Assembly (NCBI GenBank): GCA_963771655.1
Contig: CAVYUG010000004.1
Coordinates: 310,001-374,000 of the forward strand
Length of the DNA stretch: 64,000 nucleotides
Direction: 5' to 3'
Source of the DNA: JAWVFM01 sp963771655
Lineage (GTDB): Bacteria > Actinomycetota > Thermoleophilia > Solirubrobacterales > 70-9
Positions 25,443-33,417 of the stretch are shown piece by piece. Under the pieces are notes generated by a model, which saw nothing but the letters and a program-made list of their open reading frames with translations, had not been told where the DNA came from and searched no databases. Position numbers and translations under genes: made by a program. Each line of letters opens with the position of its first letter. Position 1 is the stretch's first letter.

Positions 25443-26834
25443 CGGGTTGGCGGGGGTGTGACGGGGGTGGGGATCGTGACCGGGGAGCGGGGGCGCTTGA
25501 GGCTTCGGCGCTCGAGCGATCCCGAGTATCTCCCGGGCCCGCTCGACGGTGCGGGCGGTGGGCGAGCCGGGTTCGAGCCGGCCCTCGACCGCGCGGATCG
25601 CGTGGCGGATCGTCGCGTGGTCGCGTTTGAAGTCCCGGGCGAGGCTGGCGAGGCTCGCGTTCGTGAGCTCGCGGCTCAGGTAGATGGCGACCTGCCGCGC
25701 CTGCGCGATCCGCGGGGCGCGGGAGGACGAGCTGAGCTCGAGCGGATCGAGGCCGGTCGCCTCGGCCACCGCCTCCTTGATCGCGTCGGTCCTGGGCTTG
25801 GAGTCCGCGGGCGCGGGATCGCGCCCCGAGGATGCGCCGAGCGCGCGGTCGACCAGCCCGTGGGTCAGCGGCTCGCTTAACATCGAGCCCAGCGCGGCGA
25901 CCCGGGTCATCGCACCCTCGAGCCGTCGAACGTTGTCGGGCACCGACGCGGCGATCACCGCCAGCGCGCCGGGATCGTCGAGGGGGAGGGGGAGCGAGGT
26001 GGTCATTCGCCAGAGAAGGGCGACGCGGGTGCGGATGTCGGGCGGAGCCAGCTCCACCGTGAGGCCCCAGTGGAAGCGGTCGCGCAGGCGCTCGGCGAGA
26101 TGCTCGAGCGCCTCGGGTGGGCGGTCGCTCGAGAGGACGATCTGCTTGCCGGCGAGGTGGAGGGCGTTGAAGGTGTCCACGAACTCCTCCTCGGTCTTCG
26201 GCTTGCCCTCCAGAGCCTGGACGTCGTCGATGAGGAGGGCATCCACGTCGCGGTGTCGGCGCTTGAAGGCCGCGGGCCCGTCCTCTCGCAGGCAGGTGAC
26301 GAACTCGGTCGTGAAGCGCTCCGCCGTGGTGCAGTGCACGGAGAGATCCGGCCTGCGATCGGCGAGGTAGTTTGCGACGGCGCCGAGCAGGTGTGTCTTC
26401 CCGAGCCCGGGCGGGCCGTGGAGGAAGAGCGGGTTGTAGGCCTCGCCCGGGGACTCGGCGACTGCCAGGGCGGCCGAGTGGGCGAGGCGGTTCCCGGGTC
26501 CGATCACGAACCTGTCGAACGTGTGAAGCGGGTTCGATTTCAGCGGCGGGACGTCGGCATCGAGCTCCTCCGCGCGCTTCGCTCCGAGGAGCTCCACCCG
26601 CTCGATGTCAGCGGACCGCTCGCGGGAGACGCGCTCGATCAGGCCGCCGTAGCGCCGCTCGACCCACTCGCGGCTCGACGAAGGCGCCTCGAGCTCGAGC
26701 GTCCCCGCGCGGAGCGACACGGGGCGAAGGGGCTCGAGCCAGAGCTCGAAGGTCGACGGTGGAAGCGATTCGGCGAGCGCCTCCCGCACCTCCATCCAGA
26801 TCGAATCGAGGTCGGAGGCGGGACGAAGAGGCAC
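25431..26834 (-). CDS. dnaA: Chromosomal replication initiator DnaA (divergent DNA-binding signature)
   Basis: 467 residues. Domain I about 1-75 (FELWLEPLRPV), very short domain II, AAA+ domain from about 100 (NPLHTFDRFVIGPGNRLAHSAA, Walker A GPPGLGKTHL, Walker B LLIDDVQ, sensor region DNVRRLEGAMTRV), domain IV at the end. The DnaA signature is LARDFKRDHATIRHA where most bacteria have FGGRDHTTVxHA: one residue shorter before RDH, and the first Thr of DHTT, a base-contacting residue in E. coli, is Ala. A Pro/His-rich tail of about 25 residues follows. GTG start eight bases below TATGAT. Confidence 0.95.
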   Translation of the reverse strand: MPLRPASDLDSIWMEVREALAESLPPSTFELWLEPLRPVSLRAGTLELEAPSSSREWVERRYGGLIERVSRERSADIERVELLGAKRAEELDADVPPLKSNPLHTFDRFVIGPGNRLAHSAALAVAESPGEAYNPLFLHGPPGLGKTHLLGAVANYLADRRPDLSVHCTTAERFTTEFVTCLREDGPAAFKRRHRDVDALLIDDVQALEGKPKTEEEFVDTFNALHLAGKQIVLSSDRPPEALEHLAERLRDRFHWGLTVELAPPDIRTRVALLWRMTTSLPLPLDDPGALAVIAASVPDNVRRLEGAMTRVAALGSMLSEPLTHGLVDRALGASSGRDPAPADSKPRTDAIKEAVAEATGLDPLELSSSSRAPRIAQARQVAIYLSRELTNASLASLARDFKRDHATIRHAIRAVEGRLEPGSPTARTVERAREILGIARAPKPQAPPLPGHDPHPRHTPANPHQR

Positions 26835-26842
26835 GGCGGGCG

Positions 26843-26848
26843 ATCATA
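26843..26848 (-). promoter_or_regulatory. -10 box of dnaA (leaderless)
   Basis: TATGAT on the minus strand, eight bases before the dnaA GTG, with no ribosome site. One of the best matches to the leaderless pattern here. Confidence 0.5.
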
Positions 26849-27015
26849 GGAGCTGCCACGCGACCGTCACCCCGCCCCGCCGAGAGGCCCGCGCATAACG
26901 CGCGAAAAACGCTCGACCGCGGCCACGTCGTCACCGGGCGGGGGGTCTGGGTCGTGCCCCTATACTGGCTCGCCGCCGCGGCCGAACCACCGCGGGCCCC
27001 CGAGCGCCGTCGACT
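26849..27015. other. dnaA-rpmH divergent gap, gene polarity switch point
   Basis: Genes to the left (gyrA through dnaA) are all minus and those to the right (rpmH through parB) all plus, so the replication forks probably leave from here or from the dnaA-dnaN gap. The segment is GC-rich with few A/T tracts (ATAACG, GAAAAA) and contains no recognisable DnaA box. Confidence 0.35.
26961..26966 (+). promoter_or_regulatory. Putative -10 of rpmH operon
   Basis: TATACT about 50 bases upstream of the rpmH GTG. It is the only clear -10-like hexamer in the gap on this strand; no good -35 is visible. It would serve rpmH-rnpA-yidD-yidC. Confidence 0.4.
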
Positions 27016-27150
27016 GTGAAGCGGACCTACCAGCCCAAGAAGCGCAAGCGCGCCCGCACCCACGGGTTCCGCGCACGCATGCGGACCCGCGCGGGCCGCG
27101 AGGTGATCCGCCGGCGCCGCCGCAAGGGCCGCAAGCGGCTCACCCCCTGA
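27016..27150 (+). CDS. rpmH: 50S ribosomal protein L34
   Basis: 44 residues starting at GTG: KRTYQPKKRKRARTHGF, then RMRTRAGREVIRRRRRKGRKRL, the almost invariant L34 sequence. The TGA overlaps the rnpA ATG by one base. Short but certain, and located opposite dnaA as in nearly all bacteria. Confidence 0.97.
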   Translation: MKRTYQPKKRKRARTHGFRARMRTRAGREVIRRRRRKGRKRLTP

Positions 27151-27533
27151 TGGCCCGAAGCGGCGCCTCGCGCCGTCGCCAGCGGCTGACCCGCAGCGGC
27201 GACTTCGACCGCGTGTTCCGCCAGGGCTCCTCGCGCGGCAACCGTTTCTTCGTTTTGTATGCGTTCCCGCGCGAGGCGGACGCGGAGGCCGCCGACGACG
27301 TGCGGCTCGGCGTGTCGGTCGGCCGGAAGGTGGGGGGCGCTGTCGAGCGCAACGCCGTCAAGCGGGCGGTGCGAGAGGCGTTCTGGGCGCTCGGCGACTC
27401 GCTCGTCCAGGGCGGTGACTTCGTGGTCGTCGCCCGGCCCGAGGCGGCCGGGCTGGTGGCGCGTAGCCGCACCACCGGCGTGACCGAGGCGCTGCGTGAG
27501 CTCGTCGACGACGTGAAGGACCGTTCGACGTGA
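27150..27533 (+). CDS. rnpA: Ribonuclease P protein component
   Basis: Protein cofactor of RNase P for tRNA 5' maturation. 127 residues with RLTRSGDFDRVFRQG, FFVLYAF, RLGVSVGRKVGGAVERNAVKRAVREAF (the RNR-type RNA-binding motif) and DFVVVARPEA. ATG overlaps the rpmH stop; the TGA overlaps the yidD GTG. Confidence 0.95.
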   Translation: MARSGASRRRQRLTRSGDFDRVFRQGSSRGNRFFVLYAFPREADAEAADDVRLGVSVGRKVGGAVERNAVKRAVREAFWALGDSLVQGGDFVVVARPEAAGLVARSRTTGVTEALRELVDDVKDRST

Positions 27534-27850
27534 AACGCCTTGCGCAGCGCGCCCGGAGCGGCCTGACGACGCTCTTCCTGCTTCCGCTCCTCGCCTACAA
27601 GCGCCTCATCTCCCCCGCGCTCCCCCGCCGCTGCAAGTACGAGCCGACCTGCTCTGCGTACGCCGAGCAGGCGGTCCGCGAGCTCGGCGTCCTGCGCGGC
27701 TCCGTGGTCGCGGCCTGGCGCGTCGTTCGCTGCAACCCGTGGAGCCACGGGGGATACGACCCGGTGGAGGCGCGCACGGTGTTCCGCGAGGCCGCGGCTG
27801 AAGCTGATCCACGGCCGAGCCACGCCCGCAGACCCGGTGAGCTCCTCTGA
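27530..27850 (+). CDS. yidD: Membrane protein insertion efficiency factor YidD
   Basis: 106 residues, a small membrane-associated helper of YidC. Family core is complete: LLAYKRLISPALPRRCKYEPTCSAYAEQAV, RCNPWSHGGYDPV, with the conserved Cys residues. Tail of about 25 residues is unconserved. GTGA overlap with rnpA and one-base TGATG overlap with yidC indicate one coupled operon. Confidence 0.95.
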   Translation: MKRLAQRARSGLTTLFLLPLLAYKRLISPALPRRCKYEPTCSAYAEQAVRELGVLRGSVVAAWRVVRCNPWSHGGYDPVEARTVFREAAAEADPRPSHARRPGELL

Positions 27851-29091
27851 TGCGTCCCCTCGCGAGAACCCGCAAGCTCGGCGCGCTGCCCAGGCCCATG
27901 GTGTGGATCGCCTCGGCGATGGTCGTCGCCTGGCTCGTGAGCGCCGCGATGGCGTTCGGCCAGTCGGGCGCCTCGGCCCAGAAGAACGACTCCTTCGCGA
28001 AGGCGCAGGTGCTCAAGGGCGATCTGCCGATCAACGTGACCGGGAGCAACAAGGGGTTTACGAAGGAACCGGGCGAACCGACGCCGGCCGGCACTCCGGG
28101 CGGGTCATCCGCCTGGTATCGCTGGGACTCGCCGAGCACCAGCGACGTGGTGATCGAGACCTGCGGAAGCACGCTCGACACGACGCTCGGCATCTACACG
28201 GGTAGTTCGCTCCCCTCGCTTCAGGAGGTGGCAAGCGATGACAACGCGTGCGGGACGCAGAGCAAGGTCGGTTTCACCGCGGACAAGGGCAAGACCTACT
28301 ACATCCAGGTCGACGGGGCCAAGGACAAGCAGGGCGCGTTCGAGCTCGAGATCCGGACCCGGAACGAGCCGCTTGTCATCCTGCGGCCGTTCGTGACGAT
28401 CGCGAACACGGTCGTCACCTTCTTCCACGACAACGTCGGCCTGTCGTGGGGCCTCGCGATCGTCTGCCTGACGATCGTGACCCGGCTCGCGATCCTGCCG
28501 CTCTCGCTGCGGCAGATCCGCTCGATGCGCGCGCTCCAGGCGCTCCAGCCGCAGATCAAGGAGATTCAGCGGCGCTACAAGGACGACAAGCAGCGCCAGC
28601 AGCGGGAGATGATGGAGTTCTACAAGAAGAACCAGATCAACCCGCTCGCCTCGTGCTTCCCGCTGCTGCTGCAGCTCCCGATCTTCATCGCGCTCTTCTA
28701 CCTGTTGCGAGGCGACCAGTTCACGACCGAGATCCACGGCGCCGGCTGGCTCGGGATCGAGAATCTCTCCGATCCGGCGACGGGCGCCACCCTGATCATC
28801 CTGCTCGCCCTCTACTTCGTGACGATGGTCGGCTCGACCTCGATCATGGCCGCGTCGGCCGAGGGCGCGCAGCGGGTGATGATGTTCGCCCTGCCCGTCA
28901 TCTTCACCCCGCTGATCATCAACTTCCCCGCCGGGCTCGTCGTGTACTGGATCACGACCAACCTCTGGACGATGGGCCAGCAGGCGGTGGTGAAGAAGAT
29001 CATCCCGGCCCCCGAGAAGCCCTCGCCCGAGCAGCAGGCGGCGATGAAGAAGCCGCCGCCCCCGCCGCGCAAGAAGAAGCGCCGCCGTTGA
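27850..29091 (+). CDS. yidC: YidC/Oxa1 membrane insertase with extracytoplasmic PPC-like domain
   Basis: 413 residues. TM1 about 17-37, then an outside segment about 45-165, then the five-helix insertase core about 178-385 (LSWGLAIVCLTIVTRLAILPL with the groove Arg, QPQIKEIQRRYKDD, NPLASCFPLLLQLPIFIALFYLL, INFPAGLVVYWITTNLWT) and a Pro/Lys/Arg-rich tail. The outside segment contains SSAWYRWDSP, VVIETCGSTLDTTLGIYTGSS, VASDDNACG and GKTYYIQVDG, the pattern of bacterial pre-peptidase C-terminal (PPC) beta-sandwich domains. It occupies the place of the P1 domain of Gram-negative YidC. Fusion is seen directly; PPC assignment is by motif recognition. Confidence 0.93.
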   Translation: MRPLARTRKLGALPRPMVWIASAMVVAWLVSAAMAFGQSGASAQKNDSFAKAQVLKGDLPINVTGSNKGFTKEPGEPTPAGTPGGSSAWYRWDSPSTSDVVIETCGSTLDTTLGIYTGSSLPSLQEVASDDNACGTQSKVGFTADKGKTYYIQVDGAKDKQGAFELEIRTRNEPLVILRPFVTIANTVVTFFHDNVGLSWGLAIVCLTIVTRLAILPLSLRQIRSMRALQALQPQIKEIQRRYKDDKQRQQREMMEFYKKNQINPLASCFPLLLQLPIFIALFYLLRGDQFTTEIHGAGWLGIENLSDPATGATLIILLALYFVTMVGSTSIMAASAEGAQRVMMFALPVIFTPLIINFPAGLVVYWITTNLWTMGQQAVVKKIIPAPEKPSPEQQAAMKKPPPPPRKKKRRR

Positions 29092-29102
29092 TCCGGCGCG
29101 AA

Positions 29103-29108
29103 TAGACT
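29103..29108 (+). promoter_or_regulatory. -10 box of jag-rsmG (leaderless)
   Basis: TAGACT seven bases before the jag ATG with no ribosome site, in the 24-bp gap after yidC. Confidence 0.42.
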
Positions 29109-29115
29109 CGCCGCG

Positions 29116-29598
29116 ATGACCCCCGACAGCGCCGCACTACCGGCCGAGCCCGCGGAGCGCGTGCGCGCGATCCTCGAGCGCGTCGTCGAGGCGCTCGACC
29201 TCGACGCCGGCGTCGAGGTGAGCGAGGACGCCGACGAGATCAGCGGGCGGATCGAGGGCGAGGACCTCGGCGTCCTCATCGGCCGCCGAGGTCACACCAT
29301 CGACGCGATCCAGCTCGTCTGCTACCGGGCGGCGTTCGCCGGAAGCGGAGACCGCAAGCGCGTGTCGGTCGACGCAGCCGGCTACCGCGAGGAGCGCCGA
29401 GAGGCCGTGGAGCGTCAAGCCGACCGCGCGGGCGAGCGGGCCCTCGAGTCGGGCAAGGAGATCGAGCTCGAGCCGATGAGCCCGACCGAGCGCCGGATCG
29501 TTCACCAGCATCTGAAGGACCGCAGCGGGATTGAGACGTTCAGCGAGGGCACGGAGCCGGAGCGCTGCGTCGTCGTCGCCCCCCTGGTCGCGGATTGA
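29116..29598 (+). CDS. jag: Jag/KhpB RNA-binding protein (KH and R3H domains)
   Basis: 160 residues. KH domain with IGRRGHTIDAIQLVCYRA (GxxG loop RRGH) and C-terminal R3H domain (REERREAVERQADRAGERALESGKEIELEPMSPTERRIVHQHL; Arg and His of R3H kept). The N-terminal Jag domain of Firmicutes is absent, as is usual in actinobacteria. RNA chaperone linked to wall elongation in other bacteria. Stop overlaps the rsmG TTG. Confidence 0.93.
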   Translation: MTPDSAALPAEPAERVRAILERVVEALDLDAGVEVSEDADEISGRIEGEDLGVLIGRRGHTIDAIQLVCYRAAFAGSGDRKRVSVDAAGYREERREAVERQADRAGERALESGKEIELEPMSPTERRIVHQHLKDRSGIETFSEGTEPERCVVVAPLVAD

Positions 29599-30281
29599 CG
29601 TCGCCCGAGTCCGCGCTCGATCCGGCTGCCCGCCGGTCGCTGGAACGCGTCCTCGAGCTCCTGGCTTCCGATCCGCGCTCCCTCAGCTCCGTACGCGACC
29701 CGGCCCACGCGTGGGAGGTGCACGTCGCCGACTCGCTGGCAGGCCTCGAGGTTCCCGAGCTCGCGACCGCAACCAAGATCGCCGATCTGGGCGCCGGCGC
29801 CGGATTCCCGGGTCTCGCTCTGGCGGCGGCTTTGCCCGATGCCCAGGTGGATCTGATCGAGTCCGTGCGCCGCAAGGCGGCCTTCGTCGACGAGGCGGCG
29901 ACCGCGGCCGGGATCGCGAGCGCGCGAGCCGTCCCGAGGCGATCGGAGGAATGGGCGGTGAGGTCGCCGCCCGAAGGAGGCCGCGAGGCCTACGACGTGG
30001 TGACCGCGCGCGCGGTCTCCTCCCTCGTCACCGTCGCCGAGCTCGCGTCGCCCCTGCTCCGGGCGGGCGGGGTGCTCGTTGCGTGGAAGGGCGCCCGCGA
30101 CAGCGTCGAGGAGGCGGAGCTGGCGGCGGCGGAAGAGCGCTTGGCGATGCGGACCCGAGCCGTCGTCCCCGTCCGCCCCTACCCGGCGAGCCGTAACCGT
30201 CACCTCCACGTCGTCGGGAAGGCCGGGCCGACCCCGGCCAACCTCCCGCGCCGCCCGGGCCGTGCCCAAAGACCGAACTAG
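29595..30281 (+). CDS. rsmG: 16S rRNA (guanine-527-N7) methyltransferase RsmG
   Basis: SAM-dependent methyltransferase acting on G527 of 16S rRNA. 228 residues: HVADSLAGLEV, motif I IADLGAGAGFPGLALA, ESVRRKAAFVDE, DVVTARAVSSL, and the C-terminal NRHLHVVGK followed by PRRPGRA. Starts at TTG inside the jag stop (ATTGA). A 35-bp near-palindrome follows immediately. Confidence 0.93.
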   Translation: MTSPESALDPAARRSLERVLELLASDPRSLSSVRDPAHAWEVHVADSLAGLEVPELATATKIADLGAGAGFPGLALAAALPDAQVDLIESVRRKAAFVDEAATAAGIASARAVPRRSEEWAVRSPPEGGREAYDVVTARAVSSLVTVAELASPLLRAGGVLVAWKGARDSVEEAELAAAEERLAMRTRAVVPVRPYPASRNRHLHVVGKAGPTPANLPRRPGRAQRPN

Positions 30282-30316
30282 CGCAATCCATTCCCGGTAT
30301 CCGGGCATGGGTTGCG
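30282..30316 (+). terminator. 35-bp near-perfect palindrome after rsmG
   Basis: CGCAATCCAT and ATGGGTTGCG pair with one mismatch around an inner CCCGG-TAT-CCGGG hairpin, beginning right after the rsmG stop. It lacks a T tract, so it may be a Rho-type or processing hairpin that separates rsmG from parA, or a dyad site for a DNA-binding protein. Confidence 0.5.
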
Positions 30317-30346
30317 GAGGTTCACGGCGCCGCCCGCGGGCCTCGC

Positions 30347-30352
30347 TATCGT
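30347..30352 (+). promoter_or_regulatory. -10 box of parAB (leaderless)
   Basis: TATCGT nine bases before the parA ATG; no ribosome site. Confidence 0.38.
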
Positions 30353-30361
30353 CGCGCCGCG

Positions 30362-31198
30362 ATGGGAGTCGTCTACGCGGTCGCGAACCAGAAGGGCGGG
30401 GTCGGCAAGACGACGACGGCCGTGAACCTCGCCGCCTGCGCCGCGGCCGCGGGCGAGCAGGTGCTGCTCGTCGACCTCGACCAGCAGTGCAACGCGACGG
30501 TCGGCCTCGGCATCGGCCGGGAAGAGGCCCCTTCGTCCTACGACTGCCTGGTCGGCGACGCCTCGGTCGCCGAGGCGGCCCGCCCCGCGGGCCCGGACAA
30601 CCTCTGGATCGTGCCAGCCACGCGCGACCTCGCGGGCGCCGCGATCGAGCTGCCGCGCATCGACGGCTACGAGACGCGGCTGCGGGAGCGCCTCGGGCCC
30701 ATCCGGGAACGATTCGCCCTGACCCTTCTCGACTGTCCCCCATCGCTCGGGCCCGTAGCGGTCAACGCGCTGGTCGCCGCCGAGCGCGTCGTCGTGCCGG
30801 TCCAGGCGGAGTACCTGGCGCTCGAGGGCCTGGTCGAGTTCCTCGGGACCCTCGAGCTCATTCGGCGCGAGCTCAACCCGGCGCTCGTTCTGACCGGCGT
30901 CGTCATCACCATGCACGACGAGCGGACGAGGCTCGCCCAGGACGTCGAGCGCGAGCTTCGCGACCACCTCCCCCAGCTCGTGTTCAAGACCGTCATCCCA
31001 CGCAGCGTCAGGGTCGCCGAGGCCCCGAGCTACGGCCTGCCGGTGACCGAGCACGCCCCGACCTCGCCCGGCTCCGACGCCTATCGCGAGCTCACCCGCG
31101 AGCTCACCGAGCGCGAGGAGGCGACGCATGTGGCGGTGAGCCACGCCGCCCCAGGAGACGAGTCTAAGGTTCAGCTTGAGGGTGAGCCTCGTGAGTAG
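30362..31198 (+). CDS. parA: Chromosome partitioning ATPase ParA
   Basis: 278 residues. Deviant Walker A QKGGVGKTTTAVNLAA, switch I region VDLDQQCNAT, Walker B LTLLDCPPSLG, and PRSVRVAEAPSYGLPV typical of chromosomal Soj. No N-terminal HTH, so a chromosomal (type Ib-like small) ParA. Binds nucleoid DNA and moves ParB-parS complexes. The 3' end overlaps the parB start, arguing for coupled expression. Confidence 0.95.
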   Translation: MGVVYAVANQKGGVGKTTTAVNLAACAAAAGEQVLLVDLDQQCNATVGLGIGREEAPSSYDCLVGDASVAEAARPAGPDNLWIVPATRDLAGAAIELPRIDGYETRLRERLGPIRERFALTLLDCPPSLGPVAVNALVAAERVVVPVQAEYLALEGLVEFLGTLELIRRELNPALVLTGVVITMHDERTRLAQDVERELRDHLPQLVFKTVIPRSVRVAEAPSYGLPVTEHAPTSPGSDAYRELTRELTEREEATHVAVSHAAPGDESKVQLEGEPRE

Positions 31199-32036
31199 AG
31201 GAATGGGGAGGGGTCTGGCCGCCATCCTTCCGGTGCCGGACGAGGTGGTCGAGCCCGAGCTTCGCGAGGTGCCGATCGCGGTGCTCCGAGCCAATCCCGC
31301 CCAGCCGCGCACCCGATTCGATGCCGACTCGATCGCCGCCCTCGCCGAGTCGATAGCCGCCGTTGGCGTCGTCCAGCCGCTCATCGTGCGCCCACTGGGC
31401 GACGGCCGCTACGAGCTGGTCGCCGGCGAACGGCGTTGGCGGGCGGCGCAGAGCGCGGGCCTCGAGACGGTCCCGGCGCTGATCCGCGATCAGGACGAGC
31501 CGGGCCGGCTCGAGACGGCGCTGATCGAGAACGTGGCCAGGGAGGACCTCAACGCGGTGGAGGAGGCGCGCGCATGCGCCACGCTCGTCGAGGACCTCGG
31601 GATCTCGAAGGAGGAGCTCGCGCGCCGCCTCGGCCGCAGCCGCCCGGCGATCTCGAACCTGATCCGCCTCCTCGACCTGCCCCCGGAGGCGCTCGGGCTG
31701 ATCGAGTCCGGCGCTCTCAGCGAGGGCCACGGCCGGGCGATCCTTCAGGCGCGCGGCGTCGACGTCCGCCGCCAGCTCGCCCGGGACGCCGCACGCGCCG
31801 GATGGTCGGTTCGCGAAACCGAGCGCCGCGCGAAGGGGGATGGGCGGCCGCGGCGCGCGAAGGTCGTCCAGCACCCCGACCAGGCGGCGATGCTCGCTCG
31901 GGCCGAGGACCAGCTCGAGTCGGCCCTCGGGCACGGCGTCCGCGTTCGCGCGGCCCGCCGCGGCATCAGCGCCGAGCTCCACTTCGACGACGTGGACGAG
32001 CTCGAGGCCCTGGCCGCCCGCCTGCGCCAGCGCTAG
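31191..32036 (+). CDS. parB: Chromosome partitioning protein ParB
   Basis: CTP-dependent parS-binding clamp. About 281 residues from the GTG at 31191 (a GTG at 31182 and ATG at 31203 are alternatives). GMGRGLAAIL N-terminus, NPAQPRTRFD, CTP-binding GERRWRAAQ and ALIENVAREDLN, then HTH with LARRLGRSRPAISNLIRLLDL and GHGRAIL. C-terminal dimerisation part is short. No intact parS sequence was spotted in the window by eye. Confidence 0.93.
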   Translation: MSRGMGRGLAAILPVPDEVVEPELREVPIAVLRANPAQPRTRFDADSIAALAESIAAVGVVQPLIVRPLGDGRYELVAGERRWRAAQSAGLETVPALIRDQDEPGRLETALIENVAREDLNAVEEARACATLVEDLGISKEELARRLGRSRPAISNLIRLLDLPPEALGLIESGALSEGHGRAILQARGVDVRRQLARDAARAGWSVRETERRAKGDGRPRRAKVVQHPDQAAMLARAEDQLESALGHGVRVRAARRGISAELHFDDVDELEALAARLRQR

Positions 32037-32653
32037 GGCGCCAACCGCTCGAGCTGCCAGCGCTCGCCCGCGTCCTGGCTGGTGTAGCGAAAGCGGTCGT
32101 GCAGGCGGCCGACCTGGCCCTGCCAGAACTCGACCACCTCGGGGCGAACCAGATAGCCGCCCCACCCCTCCGGTCGCGGCACGTCCTCGGGAAAGCGCCC
32201 GGCGACGTCCTCGACCAGCGCGTCGAGCTCGGCGCGGTCAGCGAGCGGGCGGCTCTGTGGGGAGGCCCAGGCCGAGAGCTGGCGCTCCCGCGGGCGGGTG
32301 GTGAAGTAGCGGTCGGACTCCGCCGCGGGCAATCGCTCGACGGTTCCCCGAACCCGGACCTGGCGATCCAGCTCGCGCCAGTAGACGACGATCGCCGCGC
32401 GGCCGGCGGCCTCGAGCTGCCGCGCCTTCGGCGACTCGTAGTTCGTGTGAAAGCGAAAGCCCGCGGAGTCGAAGCCCTTCAGGAGCACCATTCGAGCGTC
32501 GGGCGCCCCGTCGGCGTCGACGGTGGCGAGGCACATCGCGTCAGCGAGGGGCACCTCCGCCTCGGCGCGTGAGAACCAATCCGCGAACTGCTCGATGGGA
32601 TCCGGCGCGAGCATCGACCGGTCGAGCGGCGGCATGTCGGGCCTTCGCGGCAT
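32033..32653 (-). CDS. pdxH: Pyridoxamine 5'-phosphate oxidase
   Basis: FMN enzyme making PLP from PNP/PMP. 206 residues: FADWFSRAEAEVPLADAMCLATVDADGAPDARMVLLKGFD, FHTNYESPKARQLE, RQVRVRGTVERLP, SPQSRPLADR, and the C-terminal HDRFRYT, WQLERLAP (canonical RLxP end). Convergent with parB, overlapping it by four bases. ATG lies eight bases below TAGGGT. Confidence 0.94.
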   Translation of the reverse strand: MPRRPDMPPLDRSMLAPDPIEQFADWFSRAEAEVPLADAMCLATVDADGAPDARMVLLKGFDSAGFRFHTNYESPKARQLEAAGRAAIVVYWRELDRQVRVRGTVERLPAAESDRYFTTRPRERQLSAWASPQSRPLADRAELDALVEDVAGRFPEDVPRPEGWGGYLVRPEVVEFWQGQVGRLHDRFRYTSQDAGERWQLERLAP

Positions 32654-32661
32654 CGCCGGCC

Positions 32662-32667
32662 ACCCTA
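32662..32667 (-). promoter_or_regulatory. -10 box of pdxH (leaderless)
   Basis: TAGGGT on the minus strand, eight bases before the ATG; no ribosome site. Confidence 0.35.
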
Positions 32668-32705
32668 GCGACGCTCCACCGGCCGCTTCTACAATGCGCG
32701 CCTCG

Positions 32706-32779
32706 GGGCGATTAGCTCAGTCGGTTAGAGCGCCTCTCTGATAAGGAGGAGGTCCCAGGTTCGAGTCCTGGATCGCCCA
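32706..32779 (+). tRNA. tRNA-Ile (GAT)
   Basis: 74 nt cloverleaf: acceptor GGGCGAT/ATCGCCC, D arm with AGTCGGTTA loop, anticodon stem CCTCT/GGAGG with loop CTGATAA (anticodon GAT), T arm with TTCGAGT loop, discriminator A. CCA is not encoded. It stands alone rather than in an rRNA spacer. Confidence 0.97.
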
Positions 32780-33404
32780 CTCAGCAACCAAGCCAGAAGC
32801 GGGCCTTCCCACCACGGCTCGGTGTCGGCGCACAGCTGGAGGGCTTGTCCGAGCGTGTTACTCGCCCCGCATCGTTCGCAGCCACAGCGCCAACGCAGGC
32901 ACGAGCGATCCAGGGGAATTCCATGTCTACGGTCCCGGCGGCCCTTACAGCAACCTGTACGCCCCCGCGGGGACGCAGGGGAATGACGCAGGGGTCTCGG
33001 GTTCGCCAACGGAGGCAGCCGGATGTCCGTTGGATTCCTGCCGACCCCGAATGCGAGCTTTGACGAAGGGGTCGTACTGGCCGGCGCGATGGCATGCTAA
33101 GAGGCGTCGACGGCGAGGCTTGACGCTCGCTCGACCTACCCTTGCGCCTTGCCAGAGAAACGACCCGCGGTGAGCACGGGCCGCTCCAATTCCCGGCAGC
33201 CATCCGGGAGTGATTGGCAACACAGAGGCTACGGCCCGGGCATGAGGGTGTGTGGGTAGGAACCTGAACGATTGGCCCGGAAAGCCCGCCGACTCGGCGA
33301 GGACGTACCTGGTTTCCCTGAGCGGCCACGTAGGAGGGCGGGCCGCGGACGTTCTCTCCGCGACATCGCCCACTCCCTCAGGCTGGCGGCTTCGAGCGCG
33401 GGCC
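32780..33404. other. Gap after tRNA-Ile, nothing recognisable
   Basis: About 625 bp with no credible reading frame: the open frames here have atypical Cys/Trp/Arg-rich translations, no family motifs and no ribosome site. A TACCCT box and a TTG near 33130 open only 36 codons of unconserved sequence. Base composition is somewhat lower in GC than the neighbouring genes. There is no visible repeat of the tRNA 3' end, so no evidence of an integrated element. Confidence 0.5.
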
Positions 33405-33410
33405 TAGCCT
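33405..33410 (+). promoter_or_regulatory. -10 box of small membrane-protein gene (leaderless)
   Basis: TAGCCT seven bases before the GTG at 33418. Its spacing matches the other leaderless starts and supports the small gene downstream. Confidence 0.42.
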
Positions 33411-33417
33411 TTGGGTC

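Noticed and set aside
22600..30361. Canonical DnaA boxes (TTATCCACA) and parS (GTTTCACGTGAAAC)
   Set aside because: Scanned by eye in the intergenic gaps and found none; an exact whole-genome search would be needed before claiming absence.
32706..33000. Prophage or genomic-island attachment at tRNA-Ile
   Set aside because: No integrase, no repeated tRNA 3' end and no phage gene nearby.
33133..33250. 36-codon TTG frame after a TACCCT box in the tRNA-Ile gap
   Set aside because: Composition and lack of hydrophobic or conserved pattern make it no better than chance.
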